Below, in pieces: positions 45,201-54,700 of a stretch of DNA of 64,000 nt (the stretch's first letter is position 1; each line of letters begins with the position of its first letter). A program made the position numbers and the translations under genes. The notes below the pieces were generated by a model that saw nothing but the letters and a program-made list of their open reading frames with translations, did no database searches and was not told where the DNA came from. This DNA is from Mytilus edulis (lineage: Eukaryota > Mollusca > Bivalvia > Mytilida > Mytilidae). The stretch spans positions 11,123,734 to 11,187,733 of the forward strand of contig NC_092353.1 of assembly GCF_963676685.1 (NCBI RefSeq). Reading direction: 5' to 3'.

Positions 45201-46076
45201 GCTATCAAACCAAGAGTTTTTTTTAAAATGGTGAAGTTTAAATCATCCGTTCGTAAATTGTACAGACGCCATTACAAATTGGTTGACCGTTATGGAATAA
45301 CTGTTTCACGGATGATATCAGATATGTTCCTTATGTCGTAACTACTATCTACTTCCCTTTTCGTCACGAATTAAACTATTTACCAGGTTTGTAATAACAA
45401 GAACATTGCGATGGGTGCCACCTGTGAAGCAGGGTCTGCATACACGTCCGGAGCACCACAGTTCAACCCCCAGTTTTTGGTGGGATACCTGTTGCTTCCT
45501 ATGTTGTGTCTTGTGTACTATTACTTATCTGTTTGTCATTCTATTATTTAGCCATGGCGTTGTCAGTTTATTTTCGATTTATGAGTTTGAATGGCCCTCT
45601 GGTATCGTTTGTCCCTCTTTTAAGATCCATTTGGACATATCTCTTTTATAAATTTGCAATATTTTAATAAAAAATACTCATATGTAAATCCTCCGTTTTT
45701 TCCATTTTAACTGAAAAATTTTGATTTTAATCAACCAAATTAAAATAATTAATAAAAAAAAAGGGATAAAGGTACAAACATTTCTTTTCAATTGAATTTT
45801 ATGATGTTCACTTACAGAAACGACGGTGATTACCGGACAGCTATACCTCTTCCTGTTGACAGGCCGTTTTACCTCTTGAGGTTCACAACGCCTTGTCAGA
45901 AAGTTTATGGTATGACAGTCAGGGAGGAAGTTTTCAAAATGGATACAGAAGATCACCATAACCATAATTCTGCTTCTGGTGCTCACCCTTACGGTAGCTG
46001 GAATAGTCACGGTGATCCAACACTACATTTCTGCTATTACCAAAAAAGTTACTTTTCCGGTGGAATTTTCGGATAG
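29969..46076 (+). CDS. MACPF-ApeC protein (apextrin-like), gene 1, complete, nine coding exons
   Basis: Exons 29969-30287, 31926-31973, 35199-35410, 36139-36219, 38147-38477, 40548-40715, 42320-42448, 43884-44001 and 45818-46076 join with GT/AG junctions and consistent phases (1,1,0,0,1,1,1,2) into 555 codons including TAG. Residues 1-19 are a signal peptide. About 25-330 form a MACPF domain, with the family signature WGTHVIVGVDIG split by the exon 3/4 junction (W191, H194). About 333-554 form an ApeC domain with Trp/Asp/Asn-rich modules such as WSRQDAEDHHNSN, WLYWDDEDSHNAN and FKMDTEDHHNHN plus paired cysteines. MACPF proteins oligomerise into membrane pores, and ApeC is known in apextrins as a microbial-wall-binding module. 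A secreted innate-immunity effector is the likely role. There is no C-terminal membrane helix. Transcript evidence is not available here. Confidence 0.88.
30400..30485 (-). repeat. Family A fragment in intron 1 of gene 1
   Basis: CCAGGTATCTTTGATATATT, TTGGTCGATGAAACTGCTCA and GGGCGTTTCGTCC correspond to 55,035-55,110. The open frame over it is therefore not a gene. Confidence 0.6.
31790..31905 (+). repeat. Family G fragment next to exon 2 of gene 1
   Basis: GAGAATGGAAATGGGGAATG, CAAAGAGACAACAACCCGAC and CCAACAGGTCTTCAATGTAA. It ends about 20 bases before the acceptor of the 48-bp exon. Confidence 0.75.
31926..31973 (+). CDS. Gene 1 exon 2 (48 bp)
   Basis: Acceptor TTTCAG, donor GTAAGT. Encodes PGDSSIKPYAFSAST; gene 2 has a 48-bp counterpart at 49,918-49,965 with PYAFSAS. 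Too short to be seen without the paralogue. Confidence 0.85.
32155..32520 (+). repeat. tRNA-like repeat unit, copy 1
   Basis: A ~195-bp body (ATCACCATCACTGCTGGTGA, GATGGATAAATCTGTTGTAG, ACGTACTTATAAATATAATG) is followed by a tRNA-like segment at 32,423-32,515 with an A-box-like TGGTCGAGTGG and B-box GAGTTCGAATCCC. It does not fold into a convincing complete tRNA, so I call it a SINE or tRNA-derived repeat. Confidence 0.65.
32560..32905 (+). repeat. tRNA-like repeat unit, copy 2
   Basis: A direct repeat of the body (TCACCATCACTGATGGTAAT, GATGGATAAATCTGTTGTAG) followed by a second, diverged tRNA-like segment with B-box GAGTTCGAATCCTG at about 32,880. In tandem with copy 1, about 0.4-kb period. 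Confidence 0.65.
33240..33345 (+). repeat. Likely interspersed repeat
   Basis: ACACCATATCCGGATTTCGA, CTCTTCAGTGATGTTGGAGA and AACAGTATTTGGAAGGCC form a block I recognise as recurrent in mussel sequence; there is only one copy in this window. Confidence 0.35.
34445..34995 (-). repeat. Penelope-like element 3' fragment in intron 2 of gene 1
   Basis: Reverse orientation. Contains GACAACGCCATGGCTAAAAA, TGCTCCGGAAGGGTAAGCAG, CACCCGTCGTGTTGCTCATG, AACTCCTGATGGCGTCCGTA and the antisense of the 45,180-45,330 RT tail. It is truncated and frame-broken. Confidence 0.7.
35199..35410 (+). CDS. Gene 1 exon 3: MACPF core
   Basis: 212 bp, acceptor TTCACAG, donor GTGAGT. Includes GRTRYILPPTYP, FSSAVCQLP, YNQATYRQFL and WGT. 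Same length as exon 3 of gene 2. Confidence 0.9.
35750..35995 (+). repeat. Family F fragment in intron 3 of gene 1
   Basis: GATTGCTAATAAGACAACTC, TTACCGTACGGCCTTCAATA and AATGAACGAAAAACAAAT match the copy at 14,315-14,650. Confidence 0.6.
36139..36219 (+). CDS. Gene 1 exon 4
   Basis: 81 bp, acceptor TTTTACAG, donor GTGAGA, phase 0 at both ends. Begins HVIVGVDIGTKSVKRY, completing the MACPF WGTH signature. Confidence 0.9.
36587..37114. mobile_element. 528-bp MITE in intron 4 of gene 1
   Basis: Inverted ends ACGTCACCGTACCCAAATT... and ...AATTTGGGAAACCTCATGT, flanked by TA on each side (36,585-36,586 and 37,115-37,116). It interrupts a family-H repeat (GGGAGGTTTAGCGAGC...TATAAAACTATG). A homologous copy is at 48,779-49,408. 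TA target and TIR suggest a Tc1/mariner-type miniature element. Confidence 0.75.
38147..38477 (+). CDS. Gene 1 exon 5: second half of MACPF
   Basis: 331 bp, acceptor TTACAG, donor GTTAGT. Contains YQGYGTV, NINGGNVIGTLQLG and WYNLATIAYFIDDSFW. These align with exon 5 of gene 2 (MGYGTV, KGGHLDGTLSIG, AYNMGTLAYFIQDVFW). Confidence 0.88.
38520..40330. other. Large part of intron 5 of gene 1, no gene recognised
   Basis: Begins with GTTCAGTAAGACCCCTTTTT. Contains CCTTACCGGACCTACTCC and CATGGCACTGGATGTTTTAC but no open frame above 65 codons with a motif. It looks like an old inserted repeat, but no second copy is in the window. Confidence 0.35.
40548..40715 (+). CDS. Gene 1 exon 6: first ApeC module
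   Basis: 168 bp, acceptor TTTTCAG, donor GTACAT. Encodes WPSGSYGLYKPNTGCP and WLEGWSRQDAEDHHNSNSW. The WP-x-G-(S/T)YGL(Y/P)xPxxGCP start is the ApeC signature as I know it from apextrins. Confidence 0.9.
41810..42070 (-). repeat. Penelope-like element 3' fragment in intron 6 of gene 1
   Basis: GCGAAAGATATCAGGGGGAC, ACAACGCTATGGCTAAAAAA, CTCCGGAAGGGTAAGCAGAT and GTGGCACCCGTTGTGTTGTT. The plus-strand frame at 41,877-42,071 is antisense to this repeat. Confidence 0.7.
42320..42448 (+). CDS. Gene 1 exon 7: ApeC middle
   Basis: 129 bp, acceptor GTTGCAG, donor GTAAAA, phase 1. Encodes VFWFCIKN and WSKGNYCILKKGTCPTG with three cysteines. Confidence 0.88.
42950..43578 (+). pseudogene. LINE reverse-transcriptase C-terminal fragment in intron 7
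   Basis: A frame of 159 codons (43,099-43,578) plus upstream relics. The motif series IQAAQIVTGLPIFTS (upstream, other frame), PEYLRNSIPPTVQS, DIMLPFCRLALTNESFLTST, IRLWNIFDTP and FKTKLNNL is the C-terminal tail found after the RT domain of non-LTR retrotransposons. It is 5'-truncated, lacks the RT catalytic motif, and sits between exons 7 and 8 of gene 1. Confidence 0.7.
43884..44001 (+). CDS. Gene 1 exon 8: ApeC module WLYWDDEDSHNAN
   Basis: 118 bp, acceptor TTGTGGAG (weak pyrimidine tract), donor GTAATG. Encodes GWLYWDDEDSHNAN, GTLPDGSYGSNTKIYYCCR. The phase change to 2 is taken up by the last exon. Confidence 0.87.
44545..45650 (+). pseudogene. Decayed Penelope-like retroelement in intron 8
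   Basis: Reading across frames gives IPMGTNCAPFLADMFLFYYE and FRYMDDVLSL (the RT YMDD core), ELEIKDT, TKPYDKRDDFSFP and VPAYGVYISQ, then the 3' block with GGAGCACC and TTTTTGGTGGGATACCTG. Several frameshifts and stops make it dead. It is the longest copy in the window and the reference for the small fragments. Confidence 0.8.
45818..46076 (+). CDS. Gene 1 exon 9: ApeC C-terminus and stop
   Basis: 259 bp including TAG, acceptor CTTACAG. Encodes PFYLLRF, GMTVREEVFKMDTEDHHNHN and LHFCYYQ, the typical ApeC ending. Confidence 0.9.
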
Positions 46077-46199
46077 ATGAATATAAAACTGAAAATTTAC
46101 TGTGTTGTGGTTAATCGATAATGATTGTTGTAAGACAAATTGTATTTTTGTTCATTTGATGAGTTAAGCCTTTTTCAACTGATTTTTCTAGTTCGTTCT

Positions 46200-46575
46200 T
46201 ATGCTGTACTGTTATACCACTGTCCAAGGTTAGGGGGAGGGTTGGGATACCGCTAAAATGTTTAACCCCGCCACATTATGTATGTATGTGCCTGTTCCAA
46301 GTCAGTAACCTGTAATTCAGTGGGTGTCGTTTGTTTATGTGTTACATATTTGTTAATCGTTCCTTTTTTTTTTATACAAATAAGGCCGTTTGTTTTCTCG
46401 TTTGAACTGTTTTACATTGTCATTTATGGGACTTTTATAACTGACTATGCGGTATGGGCTTTGCTCATTGTTGGAGGCCGTACGGTGACCTATAGTTGTT
46501 AATTTCTGTGTCATTTTGGTCTCTTGTGGAGAGTTGTCTCATCGGCAATCATACCACATCTTCTTTCTTATATTA
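46200..46575 (-). repeat. Family F, long reverse copy
   Basis: From GGTTGGGATACCGCTAAAAT, AACCCCGCCACATTATG and TGTAATTCAGTGGGTGTCGT to GGCCGTACGGTGACCTATAG and CAATCATACCACATCTTCTT. It lies just downstream of gene 1; predicted frames here are not genes. Confidence 0.75.
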
Positions 46576-46979
46576 ATCAGCTGCTTCGTTAAATGTTTAA
46601 ACTTAAAATTTCATATATTGATCATGCATTTAAAAATAAATCAGGAAATAATACTTAAAAAGTGGGCAACCGTTTTATTTTTTAACATACGAACTCTTGA
46701 TGTTAACTGTAAGATACGTTTAAATTCAAAGTGTATAAAAGGAAAGTCATGAAATTGAGCAAATATTTTGCCTTTTTCAAAATTCTGTTTCATTAGTTCA
46801 CAGAATTTAAAAAACATGTAATATACAATGCATAATTAACGCCGATTCTTTTGATGCAAAGAAAGTCCTCAGCAACCGTGTGAGTTTTCATTCTATATCC
46901 TGTTTGTTCTTTAGCTGAACAATGAATAATTTTGATGACATATTTAGTGTCTACATTGACGTTACAATAAGCTATATTA

Positions 46980-47310
46980 TATCTATACTATTAAACGGGA
47001 CGACCTTATTTTGTGTGTTGCTTCGCTTCCTTCCACAATAAGTTAATCATCATGCCTCTGTGTTCTATAGGTACCATGCATAGTCGCATTTGTCATCTAT
47101 TCTTTTGATTATTCAGTTTGTTCTTTTGGTGGGAGAAAAACGAAAATAAAGGTGTCTGGATAATGTTTCCGTCATCGGACCAAATTATAAGTCACACAAC
47201 ACTTCCGGTTTTAAACTTGCACATACTTTTCATGAGAGTAATCGGGGGACAGGACAATATAGTTTTTGCGTTGATAGAGACTCTCTATATAAGAAAGCAG
47301 TGATCGACGT
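46980..47310 (+). repeat. Interspersed repeat between the two MACPF genes
   Basis: ATACTATTAAACGGGACGAC, CTTCCTTCCACAATAAGTTA, CATAGTCGCATTTG and CACACAACACTTCCGGTTTT; the CTTCCTTCCACAATAAG block is shared with 4782-4865. Confidence 0.45.
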
Positions 47311-47319
47311 GGAGAAGAA

Positions 47320-48430
47320 ACTTGGAGTTAATAGTTAATAGCAAATACACTTTATTTATAATATACGTATGTTCAAAGTATACAGAAACGAGAAAATAAT
47401 GGAATTCAACAGAAAACAAAAATTAACATAAATTGGAAAAAAGGAGAGGGCTTAAAACATTTGTCCGGTCTCCAAGTACCTATGAGTTTTGATTCCTTTT
47501 CTGAAATTCTTCAGACATAAAATAAATCTTTTACCCAAATTCTTTCGCAATAGAAAAATAATATGCAATTCCTAATTTTTTGAAGTTGGAATTCATGATG
47601 TATGAATGTAAAGTAGGACAAATATTAACTTTCAAAGGAGAGCTCTTTGTTTAAAAAATCTACATGATATTGTTCCTGTTAAATTTAACATGTTTCAGTT
47701 AATCTGGACAAGTTATTCATGTGATGTGCAAAGGGTTATTGCACAAACGGAATCGGCCAAGTAAGATAAGAGGTATTCTTAACAAGTGTCTGGGTTATTA
47801 TTGTCTATCACTAGTTCAAACTAATTGCATAGACCTCAACTCAATATATCTGGTCTACAAAATTGCGTCGGCAATAAGACAAGGACGTTATAACCTCATC
47901 ATGATTGGCTAGTCATATCTTGTTATCTTTAAGAGAAGGCAATAGATAAAACATTATAAGTACTTTGCAGCTGAACATGCTAAACTCATTTTGATTACCA
48001 GCCAAGTTTAGTACAGAGTAAATTATGGTATGTATTGATATTCGAATTTCGTTATTAGAAACAAAAAAAATATTCTAAAATGTAAATATTCAACTAAGAA
48101 TAGACATCAAGTTTTAAAATGTAAAAAGATGTATGTTAATGAAAGTCGTATACACTATATCATATTTGGTATCACGAAACATGTAAAGTCAATGTAACTT
48201 GTTCGTGCATTCGATTCTGTGTTGACAATTGTCTTTTTCGTGGATTTTTCTTTAGAAATGACAGGAAATAAGTTATGTCTCTTAGACAAAAAACTCCTAA
48301 TAGAATGATTTGGATTAACAAAAACAATATAAAGATAACCGAACATTGCTTAACTTCTTTTTGGTTTGCCGTAACAGGATGAGTCTTGTCATAAACTAAT
48401 TACTTTAACTATTTCATTTTGTTTTATTTA
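47320..48430. other. Upstream region of gene 2
   Basis: No coding signature. TTTTGTTTTATTTAG at 48,416-48,430, directly before AAACAAATCATG, is a good acceptor, so a noncoding first exon probably lies upstream. Confidence 0.45.
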
Positions 48431-48440
48431 GAAACAAATC

Positions 48441-48744
48441 ATGAAATACAGTCTTATTACGTTGTTTATTCTGCAAAGATGTGTATTCAGTTACGATGGG
48501 TCACGATTCATTGGGCTTGGCTATAATATTCTTTTGGGAAACCCTGATGGAGGAGATCTTTCACTAGCTGGAATTGATCCTGGATTAAAAAGTACAAGAC
48601 ATGAATTACAATTTACATCGAATACAGCAAGGAAATTAATTGATAGCGATAACAAAATGTACTGTACAAACCACAGTAGTACTTCTGTTTTCTTTGGAGG
48701 GAAGTCTTACCAGACTTATTTGATGGGAGATGTTACAACTTTTG
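48441..48744 (+). CDS. Gene 2 exon 1: signal peptide and MACPF N-terminus
   Basis: Contains RFIGLGYNILLGNPDGGDLS, then IDPGLKSTRHELQFT, parallel to exon 1 of gene 1. Donor TTTG|GTAATT is identical to that of gene 1. Confidence 0.9.
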
Positions 48745-51700
48745 GTAATTTAATTTTAAGAAAGGAATTTTTTAAATCAACGTAACGGTACCCAAATTGC
48801 ACCGAGTTACGAAATTGCAACCATTTAGCAAAAATAGCAGTAGAAATCTTATAAAATTTCCTAGAGACTAAACAATTTGTATTTTATGATTTGATACTAT
48901 GCACGTATTTCAAAATAGGGAAACACATTTAGATATACACCAAAGAATTCACCAAAAAGATGAAGTGTTTACTGAAAAGGCAAAATGTACGGAAACGTGG
49001 TCATGCGACGTTATCAAAACGTCATCTTTTTAAAATTAGCAAATACAATATGTTACAAGTATCCATTTCTTAAAAAATGAAGAGTATGAATGGAATAATA
49101 TTCAATTGTTCGAATTATTTGAGGAAATTAAACAAATACTCTGTTATTCGACTTTTGACGATGCAAATTTAAGCATGGATGCAATTTGGATACACCTCAT
49201 TACAGAATCAATGATGGTTTGGAGGTCAATTCAAACCAATTTTTCTATGATTCCATATGGATTCAAAATGAAATTATTGGTCGGAACATGTAGTAAATAA
49301 TGATACATCTACAAAATAAACATATAATGAAAACTATTTTCTAAAGCATAAACAAACGTAGGTTAAAAAACTGTCAAAATAGGTTTAATTTGGGTACCCT
49401 CACGTTACATCAGTTATAATAACTATTCAATCAAGACTAACTTTCGTAACTTTTTCTAAAATATAACTTTCAAAAGTCTAGAAAAAACAACCACATAGCT
49501 TAAAATCGTCACCTTGTATAAAACAATATTTTGATAACAAATAAAACAAAAAATACGTTGGTAATACAATAAATATGAACTATACAACAATGCAATAACC
49601 AGATATATGTCAATCAGACAATGAATCAAAAACGACAAATAGATACCTAGCTGTTGATTCGAAGATTATTTTGATCAGTTATCAGACTTATATCTGTTTT
49701 GTGTCTTGTTTCCGAAAGGTTTTATATGTGTGGTAAGAAAATTGTTTTTGGTTATCGGATAAATTTAAATCAAGATAAAGAAACCTCTTGTATTAATCGA
49801 ATGTAATGTTTCCCGGTTTTTATTTTTCCGTGCTTTGACAGTATACAAGCAAAAAGTGATAAAAATGTTTGGCCATCATCTTTTTGGATTCTTTTCAAGA
49901 TTGAGTTTATTTTTTAGGTCCTGGTGACAACCCAATTTTGCCGTATGCATTTTCAGCAAGTAGAGGTTAGTACATGTATCTTTTGTGTAAAATAAATCGT
50001 TCCTTGTTGAACTGTGTCATGTAATTACATGTATTTATACTGATACTGATCAAAAGACCTATGTCGAACATTTTCCTATGTTATTTGAGGCAATTAAACT
50101 ATTTGAATTACAGGGATGACACCACCTTATCTTTAAATAGAAAATAAAAATGGGAATGTATAAAAAAGAATTAAACCCACTGTAGAGCAAAAAACACCTA
50201 AAGCCAACAATTTGATCTTTAAACAAACGAATAGCCCGTATGGCCTCAGTCAGCCGCTAGACAACAATGTATACTAGTTCGGCGAAATGGACGGCACACT
50301 AAGCTCCGAAACATACATAGACTTGTGCCAAAACTGAAGATCATTCCAAGATGGCCACCACATACAAGTTGTCAAGTATCTATCACAGTTCAACCTTTGT
50401 AATTTTATTAATAAAATGATCTGAACTCAACTAATACTTTGCGATGTTTCCTTTTCCCCTTATAACTAGCCTCAAAAGTCTTGGACTTGAATTATAAAGT
50501 TTTCTTATGAATTCTAAGGATATATTTGTCCATATGTTCCGATTTGTTGTCTCCATTTGAGCCTTTGTAGTGATGTTATGTGCTTGGTTTTGCAGTTCAA
50601 TTTTAATTTTACGCCACATATTTTCAATAATATTAAGGTCTGGACTTTGTGCTGGCCATTCCATACCATGAAGTTGGTTTTGTTCCATGTAATCTTTCAC
50701 AATTTTGGCCCTATAAACCAGGGCATTGTCATCTTGCCTCTTGGTATATGTAATTGTCAGTGGGGAAATGACAAACAATAACAGGCCAAACAAAATTTCA
50801 ACAATCTCAATATACTTTAAAGCATTTATATTACCAGTTACAACAGTAATAGTACCACCACCTTCATAGGTAATGCAGCCCCAGATCATCAAACTCAGTC
50901 GTGACCCACTGCCAGGATTAAAGCAAGGAGGAGTCTACTCCTCACCAGGCCATCCCCAGACTAAAACACGATTATCCATTCCAATTTTCACCTTACATAC
51001 ATCGCTATATATGACCCGTCTCCAATAATCTTCCACAGTTTTGTGCCTGGCCCATTTACACCCTTCCAGCCATTTTTTGACATTTGCAGCACGAATGCTG
51101 ATGGATTTTTTACAACACGTTTTTGGAACCCTTCTTCATACAATTTTCACTAAACAGTATGCTTTGACACTGGTTCTTCTCTAGATTCATTAAAAACAGC
51201 AGTTATTTCATGCAGTGGATGTTTTCTGTTCGACTTGGCAGTGGTGCAAAGTTTTCGAGTATCCCGCTATGCTTGCAGATTTGAAAGTTGACTTTCATAC
51301 TGTGCAAAAAGAGAGATAACTCCAACTTAATTACAGAGAAAATGGCTTTAGAAGTTGTCACTTCCAACCCGCATTTGACATGACGTCGTTAAATTATCTT
51401 CACTTTTGGCTCGGCACACACGAAAAAAAACATTAAAAAAAAACCGGAAGACGAACAAAGGCTGGAGGTTTCCGAATTTGGAGAAGCGTAAAAATACGGT
51501 AGAGTAAAATATGTTTCGTGTTTATATGTTTACTTTTTTTATCGAATTATTTACGGTACCTGAGTCAGATCTTTATGGTACACTTGATTTATTTTTTTTC
51601 ATGTAAAGACATATGCGTATTCTGTGAAATATATGTCATGCCTCACTGAAAGATTGCATTCGCACGTTAGGGTGTGAAACGGCTAAAACCACACTAAATG

Positions 51701-54700
51701 CCAAAAACTTTGTCTGAAAATTCAGCCCAACATTGTTTAATCTGCAAAATTACGGAGATTGTTTTTCTTTCGTAGGCGAAGGACTTTTAGCAGATGCATC
51801 TGTAGTTTAGTATGCTAAACACAATGCATTAGTTAAATTCCGCTGAGGAAAGAAAATCCAAAATAAAAATCCAAACTTGCCGTTTTGCTTACTCTTCAGG
51901 CATATTCATCGCATTTAATATGTATTTATATGAACAGTTTTCAAAGACATTGAGCACAGAACAAATGATAATCACGACGTGCTCAGGGATACAGAAACAG
52001 TATGTAACAAAGGAAGAACGAGATATATCTTACCACCAATGTATCCTGATCTTCACAAAGTCACGGACGAGTTTGCAAGTGCTGTTTGTCATCTGCCTGT
52101 TCAATACAATCAAGCTTTATATCGGCAGTTCTTAGATGTTTGGGGAACTGTAAGTAAATGTTCTAAACAATACATAACTAAGATTCCATTAACTTGCTGT
52201 GCAAAGTAAACAAATCACAAATGACACTCATGTGAGGACATTAGTTGCCAAATTAATTACCACTTAACGGTCTTAAACTCTTTAATAACATACTAAAACA
52301 TTTACAAGATTTAGAACTCTACAAGACCGATAGAAAACAATTAACAACGAATGCAATTTGTTTTCGACATTTTTTAGAAAGGTAAACGTAACGTTACAGT
52401 TATTACTATATACACCGTGGTTTCTTTGATATAATATACTTTTCAGTAACAGATTTTTAATTTTCAATGGATTGAATTACAGCATGTGATAGTTAAAGTG
52501 GATATTGGAAAAAAAACTGTCAAGCGGTATGAACAATCAGCGTCACAAATAGCAGAAATTCTACTGTCGGTATGAGAGCGATATTATCGTTAAGTGAATA
52601 GCATATAAATAAAAATATCGATATCATTCAGATTTAAAATATTAAAAATCAATAACGCAGGCACAGACCACTTTAAATTTCTCTTTTGGTTGTGGCCTGT
52701 GAATTTTTTCTAGCACGAAGTGATATTTCCCGTACACATCATATTGCACGGTGTGTGATACAAAAAAATGCTCGAATTTGACTGGCTTATGATATCCAGC
52801 ATCTTGAGACAATATTGTGAAATTTCAATTGGCAATTATGTTGGTCATTGGCAACTTTCAATGGTTTTGCCATTTGATTAGGGATTTTACGTTTTGAATT
52901 TTCCTCGGAGTTCAGTATTTTTGTGATTTTACTTTTTAGACAAATCTAGATTTCGCCCATTCGAGATATGTACTTTAAAGTTTCTCCAATAATATGCAAC
53001 ACACTCACACTTTTCATCTAAATTTTTTAATGCAAATTGAAACGAACGAAAAGTGCATATGACGTTAAACTTGTGTGTGCAAAAGACATTCAGAATAAAT
53101 CACTATAAAATAAACGAGTCTCGAATTTTTTTATTTACCATATAAAAAGATTATCATAGGATAAATAGGTTTCATAACTCTATATCGCTTGATATTAATT
53201 CTTGTTATTCAATTTAAATAGTAACATTCAACTCGTCTATATAAAGGAAGAACATGACTCATAAAGGAGTAACTATTTAGGAATCAGCAGAACGTTTTAA
53301 TAACATTCTATTAGTAAAGAGATATCAAGCTTCTATTTGTCCAAAATTCCTGTTCGACACACTGTTATTTTTTCAATGTAAATTGTGTAGTTCAAATTCC
53401 TTGAAATTTGAATTTTTTTGGTAACAGGTCAAAGTTTGTATATTGTCGAAATTTCATGAAAATTTAAATACCCTTGTTGTGTACATCCTTAAAAATTAAA
53501 TAACTATAATTTTCACTCGTTACTAAACCTATAATTTGAGTAGGTATAGAGCCACAGTTTTTTAATACTATCATAAAAATGCACTCAGTTTGAAATAGAT
53601 ACACACATAAAGTGACAGTCATAACTAATTAAAGTTAAAAAAAAATCCTGTTAAAAAATAATAAATTGAAATCAAATATAAAAATAAAAAAATATCAAAT
53701 ATCAAAAATGAGATTGGCCTTTAATGTATTCAATAATATATTGTCGCACAGTGGAAGAAAAGTAATTGATTTTTACAATGAAACAAACATTCTGAAAACA
53801 TAGTTTAAAATTACAATACTATCAATTTATACGAATAAAACATTTCATCATTACAGCTACAAATTCAGTTCTGACATGTTATGAGGAACAGAGTCAAGAA
53901 AGATTACAAAGAAACATTGAAATTCACTATCGAAAATAAACTGACAACGCCTTGATCGAAAAACTACAAATCAGTAAAAAACAATACATAACACAGATAA
54001 CTAAGAACTGAGCAATACAAACCCCTACAAAAAATATAATTTCATGGGCTCAAGAAGTGTGAGTAGAATCAGCTCCAATTGTGTTACTTGTCGAGTTGCT
54101 CATGTAAGTAAAAACCGCTTTGTTAGTCGAATTCTGAAGGAATTAATGGTAATGTTATGACATTTTAGCCTTGATTAATTTTTTTTGTATCAAGTACGAC
54201 ACGGATATAGGATCATTATCTGTTGAAGATTTCATGGGATATGGTACGGTATATAAATTAGATTTCAGTAAGCTGAGCCATAGCGATATTTATAAAATAA
54301 AAGGAGGCCATTTAGACGGTACGTTGAGTATTGGAACTGTAGCCAATTCGGAACCCCTCGCTTACAACATGGGAACACTTGCTTACTTTATTCAAGATGT
54401 GTTTTGGAACAATTTGACTTCTTTAATTTCAAATGGAATTTGCAGTGAAGAAGGAGGGTTAAATCTTCAACAACGTCAAGCAAATGTTGTGAAAGCTATT
54501 GGTGAATACCCGATTTTAAATGGAGTAACATCGAAACCACTAGGTGAGTTTCAATCATTCACATTGTATTGGATACAACTGAGTTACAAACTAATGAGTA
54601 AATAATCTTCATATATCTGCTACAAAAGAGAGGCAAAAGATACGAAAGAGACACTCAAACTCATATCTCGAAAATAAACCGACAACACCATGGCTAAAAA

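Noticed and set aside
54169..54194. Alternative acceptor CATTTTAG for exon 5 of gene 2
   Set aside because: It would add 26 bases and break the phase that gene 1 uses at this junction.
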